Shown: one piece after another, positions 50,962 to 59,292 of the stretch
How positions within the stretch are numbered: the stretch's first letter is position 1
How the letters are laid out: each line of letters starts with the position of its first letter
Assembly: GCA_965277735.1 (NCBI GenBank)
Contig: CBDIDO010000003.1
Coordinates: 1,488,001 to 1,552,000, forward strand
From: RH-AL1 sp965277735
GTDB taxonomy: Bacteria > Pseudomonadota > Alphaproteobacteria > Rhizobiales > Beijerinckiaceae
Direction of reading: 5' to 3'
DNA length: 64,000 bases
The notes under the pieces: generated by a model
Seen by the model: the letters and a program-made list of their open reading frames with translations, nothing else
Told to the model about the DNA's origin: nothing
Databases searched by the model: none
Made by a program: the position numbers and the translations under genes

Positions 50962-51445
50962 CGGGGCCCGCCGCAGCGGCGAAGGCGCCCTCCACCAGCT
51001 CGCGGTAGAGTAGACGCGCCGGATCGACCGGCCCGCAGAATCCGAGCCGCCCCTCCGGCACCGGCGCGAAGCCGAAACGATCGTAATAGGGTAGGTCGCC
51101 GACCAGCAGCACGAGCGCATGGCCGGCGCCCGTCGCCGCCTCCAGCGAGCGGCGCACCAGCGCCTCGCCGACGCCGCCGGAGCGGAACGGTGGATCGACG
51201 ATGAGCGGCCCGAGCAGCAGGGCAGGGGCCTCGCCGCAGCGGATCGGCGTCATGATGTTGGCGCCGACGAGGAGCGTGCCGACCCAGGCCGCGAAGGACA
51301 GATTGCGGTCCGGCGCCATGCCCTCGCGCAGCCGGTAGGCCGAGCGGGCGAAGCGGCCCGGCCCGAAGGTGCGCGCGGCGAGCCGCTCGATCGCGTCGAG
51401 ATCGGCCTTGGCGAGCGGCTTCAGGATCAGAGGGAGGTCGGCCAT
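50936..51445 (-). CDS. GNAT-family N-acetyltransferase
   Basis: A 169-residue acyltransferase. It shows motif A ALLLGPLIVDPPFRSGGVGEALVRRSLE, with acetyl-CoA-binding FRSGGVGEAL, and LVLLVGDLPYYDRFGFAP near the end, as in YhbS-type proteins. Acceptor unknown. Confidence 0.85.
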   Translation of the reverse strand: MADLPLILKPLAKADLDAIERLAARTFGPGRFARSAYRLREGMAPDRNLSFAAWVGTLLVGANIMTPIRCGEAPALLLGPLIVDPPFRSGGVGEALVRRSLEAATGAGHALVLLVGDLPYYDRFGFAPVPEGRLGFCGPVDPARLLYRELVEGAFAAAAGPVRRAIPGG

Positions 51446-51492
51446 AGAAGCGCTGCCGTAGCATCAAGCGGGAGGGTGGTCACTAAATGCCC

Positions 51493-51957
51493 TCACCACG
51501 TCTGGCTCAGCGGCTCGCCGCGCAGGACTTCCGCGAGGCGGGCGCGTGTCGCCGTCGACGTGCCCTCGGGCAGCGCGTCGACAGGGAAGAAGCCGCTTTC
51601 GGCAATCTCGAAGTCCTGCGACGGCGTCGCACGCTCGAACTTGCGCAGCACGTAGAACGCGACGTGGTCGTGTCGCTTGTTGCGATAGAACCCGAACAGG
51701 ACCGGGCGCTCGGCGCACAGGATGCCGGCTTCCTCGCGCAGCTCGCGGACGACCGCCGCCTCCGCCGACTCGCCGCGGTCGACGCCGCCGCCGGGCAGGA
51801 ACCAGCCGGGCCGGTAGGTGTGGCGCACCAGCAGCACGCTGCGCCCGTCGAGCACGAGGGCGCGGACGCCGAGCGTGACCGCCCGCGTCCACCAGAGCGC
51901 TTGGTGGACCCGAAACCCCTGGGAGAGCAGCCACGCGCGGGCCTCGGCGAGAGCCAT
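51493..51957 (-). CDS. NUDIX hydrolase
   Basis: A 154-residue NUDIX protein. The NUDIX box (GGGVDRGESAEAAVVRELREEAGI) has all the conserved glycine, glutamate and arginine residues; it binds Mg and cleaves nucleoside diphosphate derivatives. The substrate is not predictable. The ATG at 51957 gives the full domain; the frame is open upstream without coding character. Confidence 0.85.
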   Translation of the reverse strand: MALAEARAWLLSQGFRVHQALWWTRAVTLGVRALVLDGRSVLLVRHTYRPGWFLPGGGVDRGESAEAAVVRELREEAGILCAERPVLFGFYRNKRHDHVAFYVLRKFERATPSQDFEIAESGFFPVDALPEGTSTATRARLAEVLRGEPLSQTW

Positions 51958-52021
51958 GCCGCCAGCATAGCCGATTCCGTGCCGGCCGCTTGCCGATCGG
52001 CTGCAGGCATCTTGCGCCTTG

Positions 52022-52038
52022 TTTAGATCGATTCTAAA
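52022..52038. promoter_or_regulatory. Irr-type iron control element (perfect-length palindrome)
   Basis: tttagatcgattctaaa is a 17-base palindrome close to the Irr/ICE consensus TTTAGAA-N3-TTCTAAA, differing at one base of the left half. It lies 30 bases before the mbfA start. Confidence 0.7.
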
Positions 52039-52041
52039 GAA

Positions 52042-52058
52042 CTTAGAGTCATTCCAAG
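52042..52058. promoter_or_regulatory. Second, degenerate Irr-like element
   Basis: cttagagtcattccaag has the same 17-base layout as the first box, offset by 20 bases, with several mismatches. A tandem arrangement suggests cooperative Irr binding. Confidence 0.4.
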
Positions 52059-52067
52059 GAAGCCTCC

Positions 52068-53036
52068 ATGAAACGGTTTGCCGATCTCGATGAGCGCGAG
52101 ATCCTCGCGGTCGCGATCGCCACCGAGGAGGAGGACACACGCGTCTATCACGCCTTCGCCGAGGACCTCGACGACCGCTATCCCGGCACCGCCAAGGTGT
52201 TCCGCGACATGGCGGTCGAGAACGACCACCGGCGCGACCTGCTCGAGCTCTACGAGAAGCGCTTTGGCCGCAACCTCGTGCCGATCTGCCGCGACGATGT
52301 GCAGGGCCTGCCAAAGCGGCGTCCGCTCTGGCTGACGAAGAACCTGCCGCTGGCGGCGATCCGCAAGGAGCTGGCGGTGCGCGAGAGCGCGTCGGCCGAT
52401 TTCTACGAGCGGGCGGTCGAGCACACGCACGACATTCCGACGCGCGACCTGCTCTACGACCTCGCCGTCGTCGAGCGCGGCCACGGCGATCAGGTCGAGA
52501 GCCTCGAGGAGGAGCATCTCGGCGGCGACGCCAAGGCCGGCGAGGACGCAACGCGGCGCAAGCAATTCGTTCTGCAATATGTGCAACCCGGCCTCGCCGG
52601 CCTGATGGACGGCTCGGTGTCGACGCTCGCACCGCTGTTCGCCGCGGCCTTCGCGACGCATTCGAATTCCCAGACGTTCCTTGTCGGCCTCGCCGCCTCG
52701 CTCGGCGCCGGCATCTCGATGGGCTTCGCCGAGGCTTTGTCCGATGACGGCTCGATCAGCGGGCGCGGCTCGCCGGTGCTGCGCGGCATCATCTGCGGCG
52801 CGATGACCGCGGCGGGCGGCCTCGGCCATTCGCTGCCCTACCTCGTGCCCGATTCCTGGCCGAACGCGTTCTGGACGGCGACGTCGCTCGCCGGCGTCGT
52901 CGTGTTCGTCGAGCTGTGGGTCATCGCCTGGGTACGCGCGCATTACATGGACACGCCGTTCCTCAAGGCGATCTTCCAGATCGTGCTCGGCGGCGCGATT
53001 GTCCTCGCGACGGGGATTTTGATCGGGGCGTCTTAG
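52068..53036 (+). CDS. mbfA: Membrane-bound ferritin MbfA (rubrerythrin plus VIT1-like exporter)
   Basis: A 322-residue protein. Residues about 1-150 are a ferritin/rubrerythrin-like helix bundle with iron-ligand pairs (ATEEEDTRVYHAF, MAVENDHRRDLL, AVRESASADFYERA, VVERGHGDQVESLEEEH). Residues about 170-320 are a VIT1-type membrane domain (PGLAGLMDGSVSTLAPLFAAAF, GISMGFAEALSDDGSISGRGS). MbfA exports iron and protects from peroxide in rhizobia, and is repressed by Irr at low iron. Matching Irr boxes lie upstream. AAGGA is seven bases before the ATG. Confidence 0.93.
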   Translation: MKRFADLDEREILAVAIATEEEDTRVYHAFAEDLDDRYPGTAKVFRDMAVENDHRRDLLELYEKRFGRNLVPICRDDVQGLPKRRPLWLTKNLPLAAIRKELAVRESASADFYERAVEHTHDIPTRDLLYDLAVVERGHGDQVESLEEEHLGGDAKAGEDATRRKQFVLQYVQPGLAGLMDGSVSTLAPLFAAAFATHSNSQTFLVGLAASLGAGISMGFAEALSDDGSISGRGSPVLRGIICGAMTAAGGLGHSLPYLVPDSWPNAFWTATSLAGVVVFVELWVIAWVRAHYMDTPFLKAIFQIVLGGAIVLATGILIGAS

Positions 53037-53058
53037 GAGCGCGCACGCTCCGCGCGCG

Positions 53059-53080
53059 ACGGCGGCGAGGCGCCGCGCTC
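53059..53080. repeat. Dispersed GC-rich palindrome, copy 2
   Basis: acggcggcgaggcgccgcgctc lies just after mbfA. It is almost identical over 18 bases to 470-487 and related to 58488-58518. Confidence 0.5.
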
Positions 53081-53145
53081 AGGTTGGACAGCCGGGCGCA
53101 AAGGGCCTAGGTCGGCGCCGTCATTAGCGCCCGCCCGAGCTCCGC

Positions 53146-54042
53146 TTGCCGTTCATCCTCGCCCACCTTTCTGACGCCCACATCGGCCCGCTGCCTCACG
53201 CGCGGCGGCGCGATCTGATCGGCAAGCGGATCACCGGCTACATCAATTGGAAGCGCGGCCGCGCGACGGCGCACGACATGGAGGTGCTGGCCGCCGTCGT
53301 CACCGACATGCGCGACCAGGCGCCGAACCATGTCGCGATGACCGGCGATATCCTCAACATCGGCTTGCCCGGCGAATTCCCGCTCGCGGCCGCCTGGCTC
53401 GAGACGCTCGGGCCGCCCGGCACCGACGTGTCCTTCACCGCCGGCAACCACGACGCCTACACACGCGGCTCGCTGCCGACGCTGGCGCGCACCTTCGCGC
53501 CGTGGACGCAGAGCGACGGCACCGGCCTGCCGGGCTACCCCTTCCTCAAGATCCGCGACGGCGTCGCACTCATCGGCCTGTGCTCGGGCGTGCCGCGCGC
53601 GCCGTTCATCGCGTCCGGCCGGCTCGGCCATCTGCAGCGCGAGGTCTGCGAGGACCTGCTCGCCGATGCCGGCCGCCGCAAGTTGGCGCGCGTCGTCATG
53701 TTGCACCACCCGCCGAAGATCGACGAGCCGACTGGCCACCTCGGTCGCGGCCTGTCGGATCATCATGCCTTCCGCGCGATGATCGGCCGCGTCGGCGCCG
53801 AACTCATCATCCACGGGCACAACCACAAGCTCTCGGTCGACCACGTCCCGGGTCCGAAGGCGCCCGTGCCGATCGTCGGCGTCCCGTCCGCGTCGGCCGT
53901 GAAGGGCTCGCTGCGCAACCGCGCCGGCTACCACCTGTTTTCGATCGAGCGCGACGGCGACACGGTCAAGATCTCTGCGCGGGCGCGTGGCCTGCTGCCG
54001 GGGCTGAACGAGATCGGCGATCTTGGCGCGATCGCGTTGTAG
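53146..54042 (+). CDS. Calcineurin-like metallophosphoesterase, TTG start
   Basis: A 298-residue phosphoesterase of the CpdA/3',5'-cyclic-nucleotide type: ILAHLSDAHIGPL, VAMTGDILNIG, FTAGNHDAYTRG, VMLHHPP and IIHGHNHKLSVDH, all metal ligands present. The start is TTG 53146, giving the usual MPFILAHLSDAH. It is the third such enzyme in the window. The true substrate is not decidable. Confidence 0.85.
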   Translation: MPFILAHLSDAHIGPLPHARRRDLIGKRITGYINWKRGRATAHDMEVLAAVVTDMRDQAPNHVAMTGDILNIGLPGEFPLAAAWLETLGPPGTDVSFTAGNHDAYTRGSLPTLARTFAPWTQSDGTGLPGYPFLKIRDGVALIGLCSGVPRAPFIASGRLGHLQREVCEDLLADAGRRKLARVVMLHHPPKIDEPTGHLGRGLSDHHAFRAMIGRVGAELIIHGHNHKLSVDHVPGPKAPVPIVGVPSASAVKGSLRNRAGYHLFSIERDGDTVKISARARGLLPGLNEIGDLGAIAL

Positions 54043-54080
54043 GGGGGCATCAAACGTTCACGCTCGCCGTCTCCGTCTTT

Positions 54081-54205
54081 CCGGGGGCGAGCGCAGCGAG
54101 AGCCCGGAATCCATGATAACGCTGAACCAGTAACCGCCGCAGCGACCCCTTCCGACCACCGCGTTGTCATGGATCCCGGGTTCGCCTTCGGCGCCCCGGG
54201 ATGAC
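54081..54205. repeat. Long composite palindromic element
   Basis: cccggaatccatgataac (54103-54120) faces gttgtcatggatcccggg (54163-54180) with two mismatches. Each arm carries its own GC hairpin (ccggg...cccgg at 54081-54107; cccggg...ccccggg at 54175-54200). It lies between two convergent genes. Elements of this style (a hairpin plus a CCATGATAAC-like core) recur in Hyphomicrobiales intergenic regions; only one copy is in this window. Confidence 0.6.
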
Positions 54206-54226
54206 GGCCCGCTGGTCGAGCCAAGC

Positions 54227-54985
54227 TCATACATTCATCTTCAGCCGATACGCGTAGCTGTCGCCGCGAAATAGGCCCTCGACATATTCGATCATGCGAC
54301 CGCCGGCATCGAACGACTTGCGCTTGATCAGCAGGCACGGCATCGGCTTCGCGAATCCGAAGATCTCGCATTCCTGCTTCGTCGGCATCGCCGCCTCGAT
54401 CCATTGCTCGCAGGTCGCGAGCTTGGCGCCGAGTTCGTGCAGCTGCGCATAGACGGAGCCCGTCGGGTTCATCGCGGCGAGCTGCGGCACGGCGTCCAGA
54501 TTGTACCAGGCGAGCTCGTGCGACAGCGGCGCGCCGTCGCCGCAGCGCACGCGCTCCAGCTTGAGCAGCGGCGTCGTCGAGGGCAGGCCGAAGATCGAGG
54601 CGATCGCGCGGTCCTCGACGGGCGCGCATTCGAGCACCTTGGAGCTCGGGGTGCGGCCGAGCTCCCGCATTTCCTCGGTGAAGCCTTTGAGCCGGTCCAG
54701 GCCCGGATCGAGCCGCGCGGTCGCCGCGCCTTCGACGACGTAGCCGAGCCGCCCGCGCGCGCGGATCAGTCCGGCGTCGCTCAGCACCGCGTAGGCGCGC
54801 TTGACCGTGGTGCGGCTGATGCCGAGCATCTCCGCCATCAACCGCTCGGCCGGCAGCGTCGCACCCTGCGCGAGGCGCCCCTCGCTGATGAGCGCGCGCA
54901 GCTGCCGTTCGAGCTGGCTGTAGAGCGGCTCGGCCGTGTCCTCACGGAACTTGATGAGCGCGGTGAGCGGCGTGATGGCGGTCAT
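54227..54985 (-). CDS. GntR-family regulator with UTRA domain (HutC subfamily)
   Basis: A 252-residue regulator. N-terminal winged helix: PLYSQLERQLRALISEG, TLPAERLMAEMLGISRTTVKRAYAVLSDAGLI. C-terminal UTRA effector domain: PLLKLERVRCGDGAPLSHE, the KMN end. It is divergent from a sugar-kinase-like gene (55060), probably its target. The effector may be the kinase substrate or product. Confidence 0.87.
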   Translation of the reverse strand: MTAITPLTALIKFREDTAEPLYSQLERQLRALISEGRLAQGATLPAERLMAEMLGISRTTVKRAYAVLSDAGLIRARGRLGYVVEGAATARLDPGLDRLKGFTEEMRELGRTPSSKVLECAPVEDRAIASIFGLPSTTPLLKLERVRCGDGAPLSHELAWYNLDAVPQLAAMNPTGSVYAQLHELGAKLATCEQWIEAAMPTKQECEIFGFAKPMPCLLIKRKSFDAGGRMIEYVEGLFRGDSYAYRLKMNV

Positions 54986-55059
54986 GCGGCGCGCCCGTTG
55001 CCGGCGCGGATTTTCAGGTAAGCTGCCGCGCCCTCCGTCCCGAAACGTCCGTCCCGACC

Positions 55060-56004
55060 ATGTCCCACCCCGCCGCGCGCCTGTTTGTCCTCGGCAGCTT
55101 CGTTCAGGCGTGCTGCGCCGAGCTCGAGCGGTTGCCGTTGCCCGGCGAGTCGCTGCGGGCCACGCGGTTCACGGCGGAGCCGGGCGGCAAGGGCTTCAAT
55201 GTCGCGGTCGGCGCGCGCCGCCAGGGCGCGGACGTGGACTGCCTCGTCGCCATCGGCGAGGACCCGTTCGGCGCGCTGGCGGAGGCGGCGTTCGACGCGG
55301 CGGGGCTCGCGACGCGTCTTATCCGCCGCTACCCCGTGCCGACGGGGGCGGGCGTCGGCATGATCGGCCCCGGTGGCGAGACGATGGTCGCCGTCTCGCC
55401 CGGCGCGAACCTGAGTCTCTCCGCCGCCGATGTCCGCGCTGCCGCCGCAGAGGTCGCTGCGGCCGACGTGGTGACGGCGCAGTTCGAGATCACCGAAGCG
55501 CCGATCATCGAGGCCTTCGGCATCGCCATTGAGGCAGGGCGGCAGACGCTGCTCAACCCCTCGCCGTTCCATCCTCCATCGGACGCGCTGCTCGCCGCGA
55601 CGCGCGTCATCGTCGTCAACGAGCGCGAGGCGTGGGACCTCGCGTCCGCCCTCGGCCTGGCAGGTGGCTTCATGAGCGCGCCGGCGATCGTGGATCTCGG
55701 CGCGGCTCTGTTCGCGCGCGGACCGGAGCTGCTCGTGGTGACGCTCGGCGCGCAGGGCGCCGTCGCCTACGGGCGCGATACCGACATGCCCATCCTGCAA
55801 CGGGCCTTCCCGGTGGCGGCGGTCGACACGCTCGGCGCGGGCGATGCGTTCGTCGCGACGCTCGCCGTCGGGCTCGCGCAGGCGCGCCCGCTGGCCGAGA
55901 TCCTGCAGCGTGCGGCGGCTGCCGGCGCCATCGTGGCGACGCGCGCGGGCGTCTGCGATTCCCTGCCGACCGCTGCGGAGATCGACGGCTTGCTGGCGCG
56001 CTAG
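55060..56004 (+). CDS. PfkB/ribokinase-family sugar or nucleoside kinase
   Basis: A 314-residue kinase. PfkB signature 1-type sequence is GGKGFNVAVGARRQGADVDCLVAIG, with the anion-hole and catalytic Asp in DTLGAGDAFVATLAVGLA. Mid motifs NPSPFHPPSDAL and VVNEREAWDLA fit ribokinase. Substrate unknown. No sugar transporter or isomerase lies next to it, which is unusual for such kinases; only a GntR regulator does. Confidence 0.85.
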   Translation: MSHPAARLFVLGSFVQACCAELERLPLPGESLRATRFTAEPGGKGFNVAVGARRQGADVDCLVAIGEDPFGALAEAAFDAAGLATRLIRRYPVPTGAGVGMIGPGGETMVAVSPGANLSLSAADVRAAAAEVAAADVVTAQFEITEAPIIEAFGIAIEAGRQTLLNPSPFHPPSDALLAATRVIVVNEREAWDLASALGLAGGFMSAPAIVDLGAALFARGPELLVVTLGAQGAVAYGRDTDMPILQRAFPVAAVDTLGAGDAFVATLAVGLAQARPLAEILQRAAAAGAIVATRAGVCDSLPTAAEIDGLLAR

Positions 56005-56230
56005 ACGCCCGGTCTGCTCTCGATGGGGAGCCAGCGTTTGGGTCTCCGAATCGGTCAAGGCGATGGCCTGCGGTGACGGTATCGTTGAGTTGGGCGCCGT
56101 CCAAGGCCGTCCCGAGCGACAATCCTATAGCGTTGACGCGAAAGGCCTTGCCATCTCTTTGCGGCACGATATGGTACCAAAAGAAGTCCAAAAAGATCAA
56201 TCGGGTCGCTCCAGAGTACGGGTCGCTTCT

Positions 56231-56905
56231 ATGAGACGGTCGGCGGCAATCCAACGCGAGGGAGCGACCGCCGGCATGCTCCCGCGCGTGCCGCGCGATC
56301 GGTCCGAGAAGAAGCCGGCCCTGGCCGGCCTCCTGATCGGCCTTCAATGCGTGGGTCGGGCGGCCGTGGTGATCGACGATCGCGGTGAGATCGTTGGGAT
56401 GAACCCGCTGGCGCGTCCTTTCGTCGACGCCCTGGCCCGCGGGTGCCCGTCGCGCCCTTGGATCCATGCCGTCGCCACCGGCCATCGCATCAGAGACCTC
56501 ATCGACGCGGCGCTGCATTCGGGTCGCGCGGCGGAGGACGCGGCCGCGGTGATCGACGTGCCGAGCTGGGGCCGGGTGATCGTCCGCGCGACGGACGTTC
56601 GCGCCATGGCGCCGGGCCTGTTCGACGAGCCACGCGTGCTGCTCGACATCGCCGGGCTGGGGCTGGACAGCCTGCCGGGTCCCAGCTTCCTGCGTCGGGT
56701 GCTCGGTCTCACCGCGACCGAGGCAGCGGTGGCCTTGGCGTTGGCCTGCGGCGCGACCGCGAGCACCATCGCGCGCGACCGCGCGGTGAGCCTCGAGACG
56801 GTCCGCTCGCACCTCAAGACGATCTTCGCCAAGACGGGCACCCGGCGCCAGGCGACGCTGGTCGCTCTCGTGCTGCAGCTGCGCGGCGTCTCGTCGCCGG
56901 GCTGA
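56231..56905 (+). CDS. LuxR-type helix-turn-helix regulator
   Basis: A 224-residue protein. Residues about 40-150 have weak PAS-like features (GRAAVVIDDRGEIVGMN). The C-terminal DNA-binding domain is LGLTATEAAVALALACGATASTIARDRAVSLETVRSHLKTIFAKTG, a LuxR/GerE four-helix unit. No receiver or autoinducer domain is recognised, so the input is unknown. The ATG at 56231 was chosen from several in-frame options. The 226-base gap before it holds nothing else identifiable. Confidence 0.75.
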   Translation: MRRSAAIQREGATAGMLPRVPRDRSEKKPALAGLLIGLQCVGRAAVVIDDRGEIVGMNPLARPFVDALARGCPSRPWIHAVATGHRIRDLIDAALHSGRAAEDAAAVIDVPSWGRVIVRATDVRAMAPGLFDEPRVLLDIAGLGLDSLPGPSFLRRVLGLTATEAAVALALACGATASTIARDRAVSLETVRSHLKTIFAKTGTRRQATLVALVLQLRGVSSPG

Positions 56906-56996
56906 AGCATCGGCCGCAGCCCGCTCGGCTTGTTCCGGCTGGGGCCCTGCGCTAGCGTCCGCGGCAAACGAGCGGATGGGCTCAGCGGAGCATGTG

Positions 56997-58412
56997 ATGA
57001 CACAGGGAATCGTCGACGCCCCCGGCGCCTTCGATATCGGCGCGATCCTCGCCGAGCGCGAGCCGGAGCGCTACGCGCTGCACACCGCGCATATGAACGA
57101 GCAGATGGTGCGGGTGCTGCAGACGATCGGCTACGACGTCGGCTTTCGCGCAGGGCAGGGGCAGTACCTCTTCGACCGCAGGGGCGATCGCTATCTCGAT
57201 CTTCTGTCCGGCTGGGGCGTGTTCGCCATCGGCCGCAATCATCCGACGGTGCGCGACGCCTTGAAGGCGGTGCTGGGCTCCGACCTGCCGAACCTGATTC
57301 AGATGGACGTCTCCGTGCTCTCCGGCGTGCTGGCCGAGCGGCTGCTCGCCTACACGCCCTGGCTCGACAAGGTGTTCTTCTCGAACTCCGGCGCCGAGGC
57401 CGTCGAGGCGGCGATCAAGTTCGCGCGCTGCGCCACCGGCCGGCGCGACATCGCCTATGCCGACCACGCCTTCCACGGTCTTTCCTACGGTGCGCTGTCG
57501 CTTACCGGCGACAAGATGTTCCGCGACGGCTTCGGCACGCTGCTGCCGGGCTGCGTCGAAGTGCCGTTCAACGACCTCGCGGCGCTCGAGCGCACACTGG
57601 CGACAAAGCAGGTCGCCGCCTTCATCGTCGAGCCGATCCAGGGCAAGGGCGTCAACATCCCCGACGACGACTACCTGCCGGGCGTCCAGGCGCTCTGCAA
57701 GAAGTACGGCACGCTGTTCGTCGCCGACGAGATCCAGACCGGCCTCGGGCGGACGGGCAAGTTCCTGGCGCTCGAGCATTGGGGCGTCGAGCCGGACATG
57801 GTGCTGATCGCCAAGGCGTTGTCGGGCGGCCACGTGCCGGTCGGCGCGGTGCTGGCGACAAAGCGCATCTTCGACAAGGTGTTCTCGCGCATGGACAAAG
57901 CCGTGGTGCACGGCTCGACCTTCGCCAAGAACGACATGGCGATGGCGGCGGGCCTCGCCACGCTCGAGGTGATCGAGCGCGAAGGTTTGGTGGCCAACGC
58001 CGCCGCCAAGGGCGATCGCTTGATGGCCGCCTTCCGCGAGATGGCGGAGCGCTGGGAGTTCGTGAAGACGGTGCGCGGCAAGGGGCTGATGATCGGCCTC
58101 GAGTTCGGCTCGCCGCGCTCGCTCAAGCTGAAGGCCGCCTGGTCGCTGCTCGAGACGGCCAACGCCGGACTCTTCTCGCAGATCATCACGATCCCGATCT
58201 TCAAGAACCACAAGATCGTCGTGCAGGTCGCTGGCCACGGGCTCAACGTCGTCAAGCTGCTGCCGCCGCTGACGATCAACGATGCCGATTGCGACTGGAT
58301 CGAGAGCGCCTTCGAGGACGTGATCGCCGACGCGCACAAGGTGCCGGGCTCGGTGTGGACGCTGGGCAAGACGCTCGCCGGCCACGCCATGAAGGCGCGC
58401 GCAGGGGCGTAG
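56997..58412 (+). CDS. PLP-dependent class III aminotransferase
   Basis: A 471-residue aminotransferase of the acetylornithine/4-aminobutyrate group. FFSNSGAEAVEAAIKFAR (cofactor phosphate binding), ADEIQTGLGRTGKF and the Schiff-base lysine in LIAKALSGGHVPVGAVL are intact. The segment YDVGFRAGQGQYLFDRRGDRYLDLLSG resembles the hopanoid-linked HpnO group, but no hpn gene is near and I give no symbol. ATG 56997 has GGAG six bases upstream; ATG 56976 is the alternative. Confidence 0.83.
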   Translation: MTQGIVDAPGAFDIGAILAEREPERYALHTAHMNEQMVRVLQTIGYDVGFRAGQGQYLFDRRGDRYLDLLSGWGVFAIGRNHPTVRDALKAVLGSDLPNLIQMDVSVLSGVLAERLLAYTPWLDKVFFSNSGAEAVEAAIKFARCATGRRDIAYADHAFHGLSYGALSLTGDKMFRDGFGTLLPGCVEVPFNDLAALERTLATKQVAAFIVEPIQGKGVNIPDDDYLPGVQALCKKYGTLFVADEIQTGLGRTGKFLALEHWGVEPDMVLIAKALSGGHVPVGAVLATKRIFDKVFSRMDKAVVHGSTFAKNDMAMAAGLATLEVIEREGLVANAAAKGDRLMAAFREMAERWEFVKTVRGKGLMIGLEFGSPRSLKLKAAWSLLETANAGLFSQIITIPIFKNHKIVVQVAGHGLNVVKLLPPLTINDADCDWIESAFEDVIADAHKVPGSVWTLGKTLAGHAMKARAGA

Positions 58413-58414
58413 AT

Positions 58415-58518
58415 CGGAGCGGCGGCGCCTCGCCGCCGTATCGCGAGCCGCGATGTTGAGCGGAACGTGCAAGCCGTTTGGTTGGTGCACTTTACGGCGG
58501 CGGGGCGCCGCCGCTCCG
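58415..58518. repeat. 15-base perfect inverted repeat with GC palindrome, copy 3
   Basis: cggagcggcggcgcc (58415-58429) is exactly complementary to ggcgccgccgctccg (58504-58518), with 74 bases between, itself containing further self-complementary parts. It lies between the convergent aminotransferase and rcdA genes. The right arm is the same text as the palindromes at 470-493 and 53059-53080. Confidence 0.55.
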
Positions 58519-58526
58519 TTGAGCCC

Positions 58527-59051
58527 TCAGGCCCCGAACGCCTCGCGCAGGCGCGACATCTGCGCCTCGAGCGGCCGGGGCTCGATGGTGAAGCTCGGGG
58601 CCGCGTCCGGAGCGCACATCATCGTGTCGAGCCGGACGATGCGATCCTGCAGCCGCAGCGAGCTTTCGACCAGATCCTGAAGCGCCTGCGGGAGCAGGGC
58701 GACCGCTTGCGCGGCGTTCGGCATCTGCTGCCAGGCGATGCGCGTGCGGCGCTTGTCGGAGGCAGCTTCTTCTTGGGTCATCTCGCCTTCGTTGACGGCG
58801 CGCTGGAGCAGGAGCCACGAGGCGATCTGCATCAGGCGGGTCGTCAGCCGCATGCTCTCGGAGGCATAGGAGAGCGCGCCGGCGCGCGGCAGCCGCTTGG
58901 CTTCGTCGCGACCGTCGCCATCGAGATAGGCGGCCGTCTCCTCGACGAGCGCCATGCCATCGCGGAACAGGGACTTGAAGCTGCCCGAAGCCGCGAGCCG
59001 GTCGCCGAAGCTGATCGCCGGCGTCTGAAAGAGAAGGTCTGTCGCCATCAC
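58527..59051 (-). CDS. rcdA: RcdA, regulator of CtrA degradation (DUF1465)
   Basis: A 174-residue all-helical DUF1465 protein, the RcdA family. Conserved segments: FGDRLAASGSFKSLFRDGMALVEET, LSYASESMRLTTRLMQIASWLLLQRAV and DKRRTRIAWQQMPNAAQAVALLPQALQDLVE. RcdA is a cargo adaptor that, with CpdR-primed ClpXP, delivers CtrA and other substrates in Caulobacter. A start two residues downstream (MATDLL) is possible. A perfect CtrA box lies about 72-86 bases before its start. Confidence 0.88.
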   Translation of the reverse strand: MMATDLLFQTPAISFGDRLAASGSFKSLFRDGMALVEETAAYLDGDGRDEAKRLPRAGALSYASESMRLTTRLMQIASWLLLQRAVNEGEMTQEEAASDKRRTRIAWQQMPNAAQAVALLPQALQDLVESSLRLQDRIVRLDTMMCAPDAAPSFTIEPRPLEAQMSRLREAFGA

Positions 59052-59122
59052 ACCCTACGCATTACTCAACGCATTACCGCAAGTTAGACAGCAAGCCCGG
59101 CGCCACGCGAGACACCCACAAT

Positions 59123-59137
59123 TTAACCTTCTGTTAA
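59123..59137. promoter_or_regulatory. CtrA box upstream of rcdA
   Basis: ttaaccttctgttaa is a perfect TTAA-N7-TTAA match, followed by CC on the plus strand and another ttaac at 59140-59144. In GC-rich DNA a chance match is unlikely. It is upstream of rcdA on the minus strand. Confidence 0.65.
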
Positions 59138-59292
59138 CCTTAACGAATTCTTTCCCAAATCGCGGACTTGTCAACTCTGCAGAGGGCGCAGGGCGCCGAC
59201 GGAGGGCCCGCGCCGGCGTGACGCTGTGGCAGCGCGCACCAAGCCTTGTCCGCCGGCGGGACGCCGGCTGCTGTGTCGTTTCGCGACGCCTG

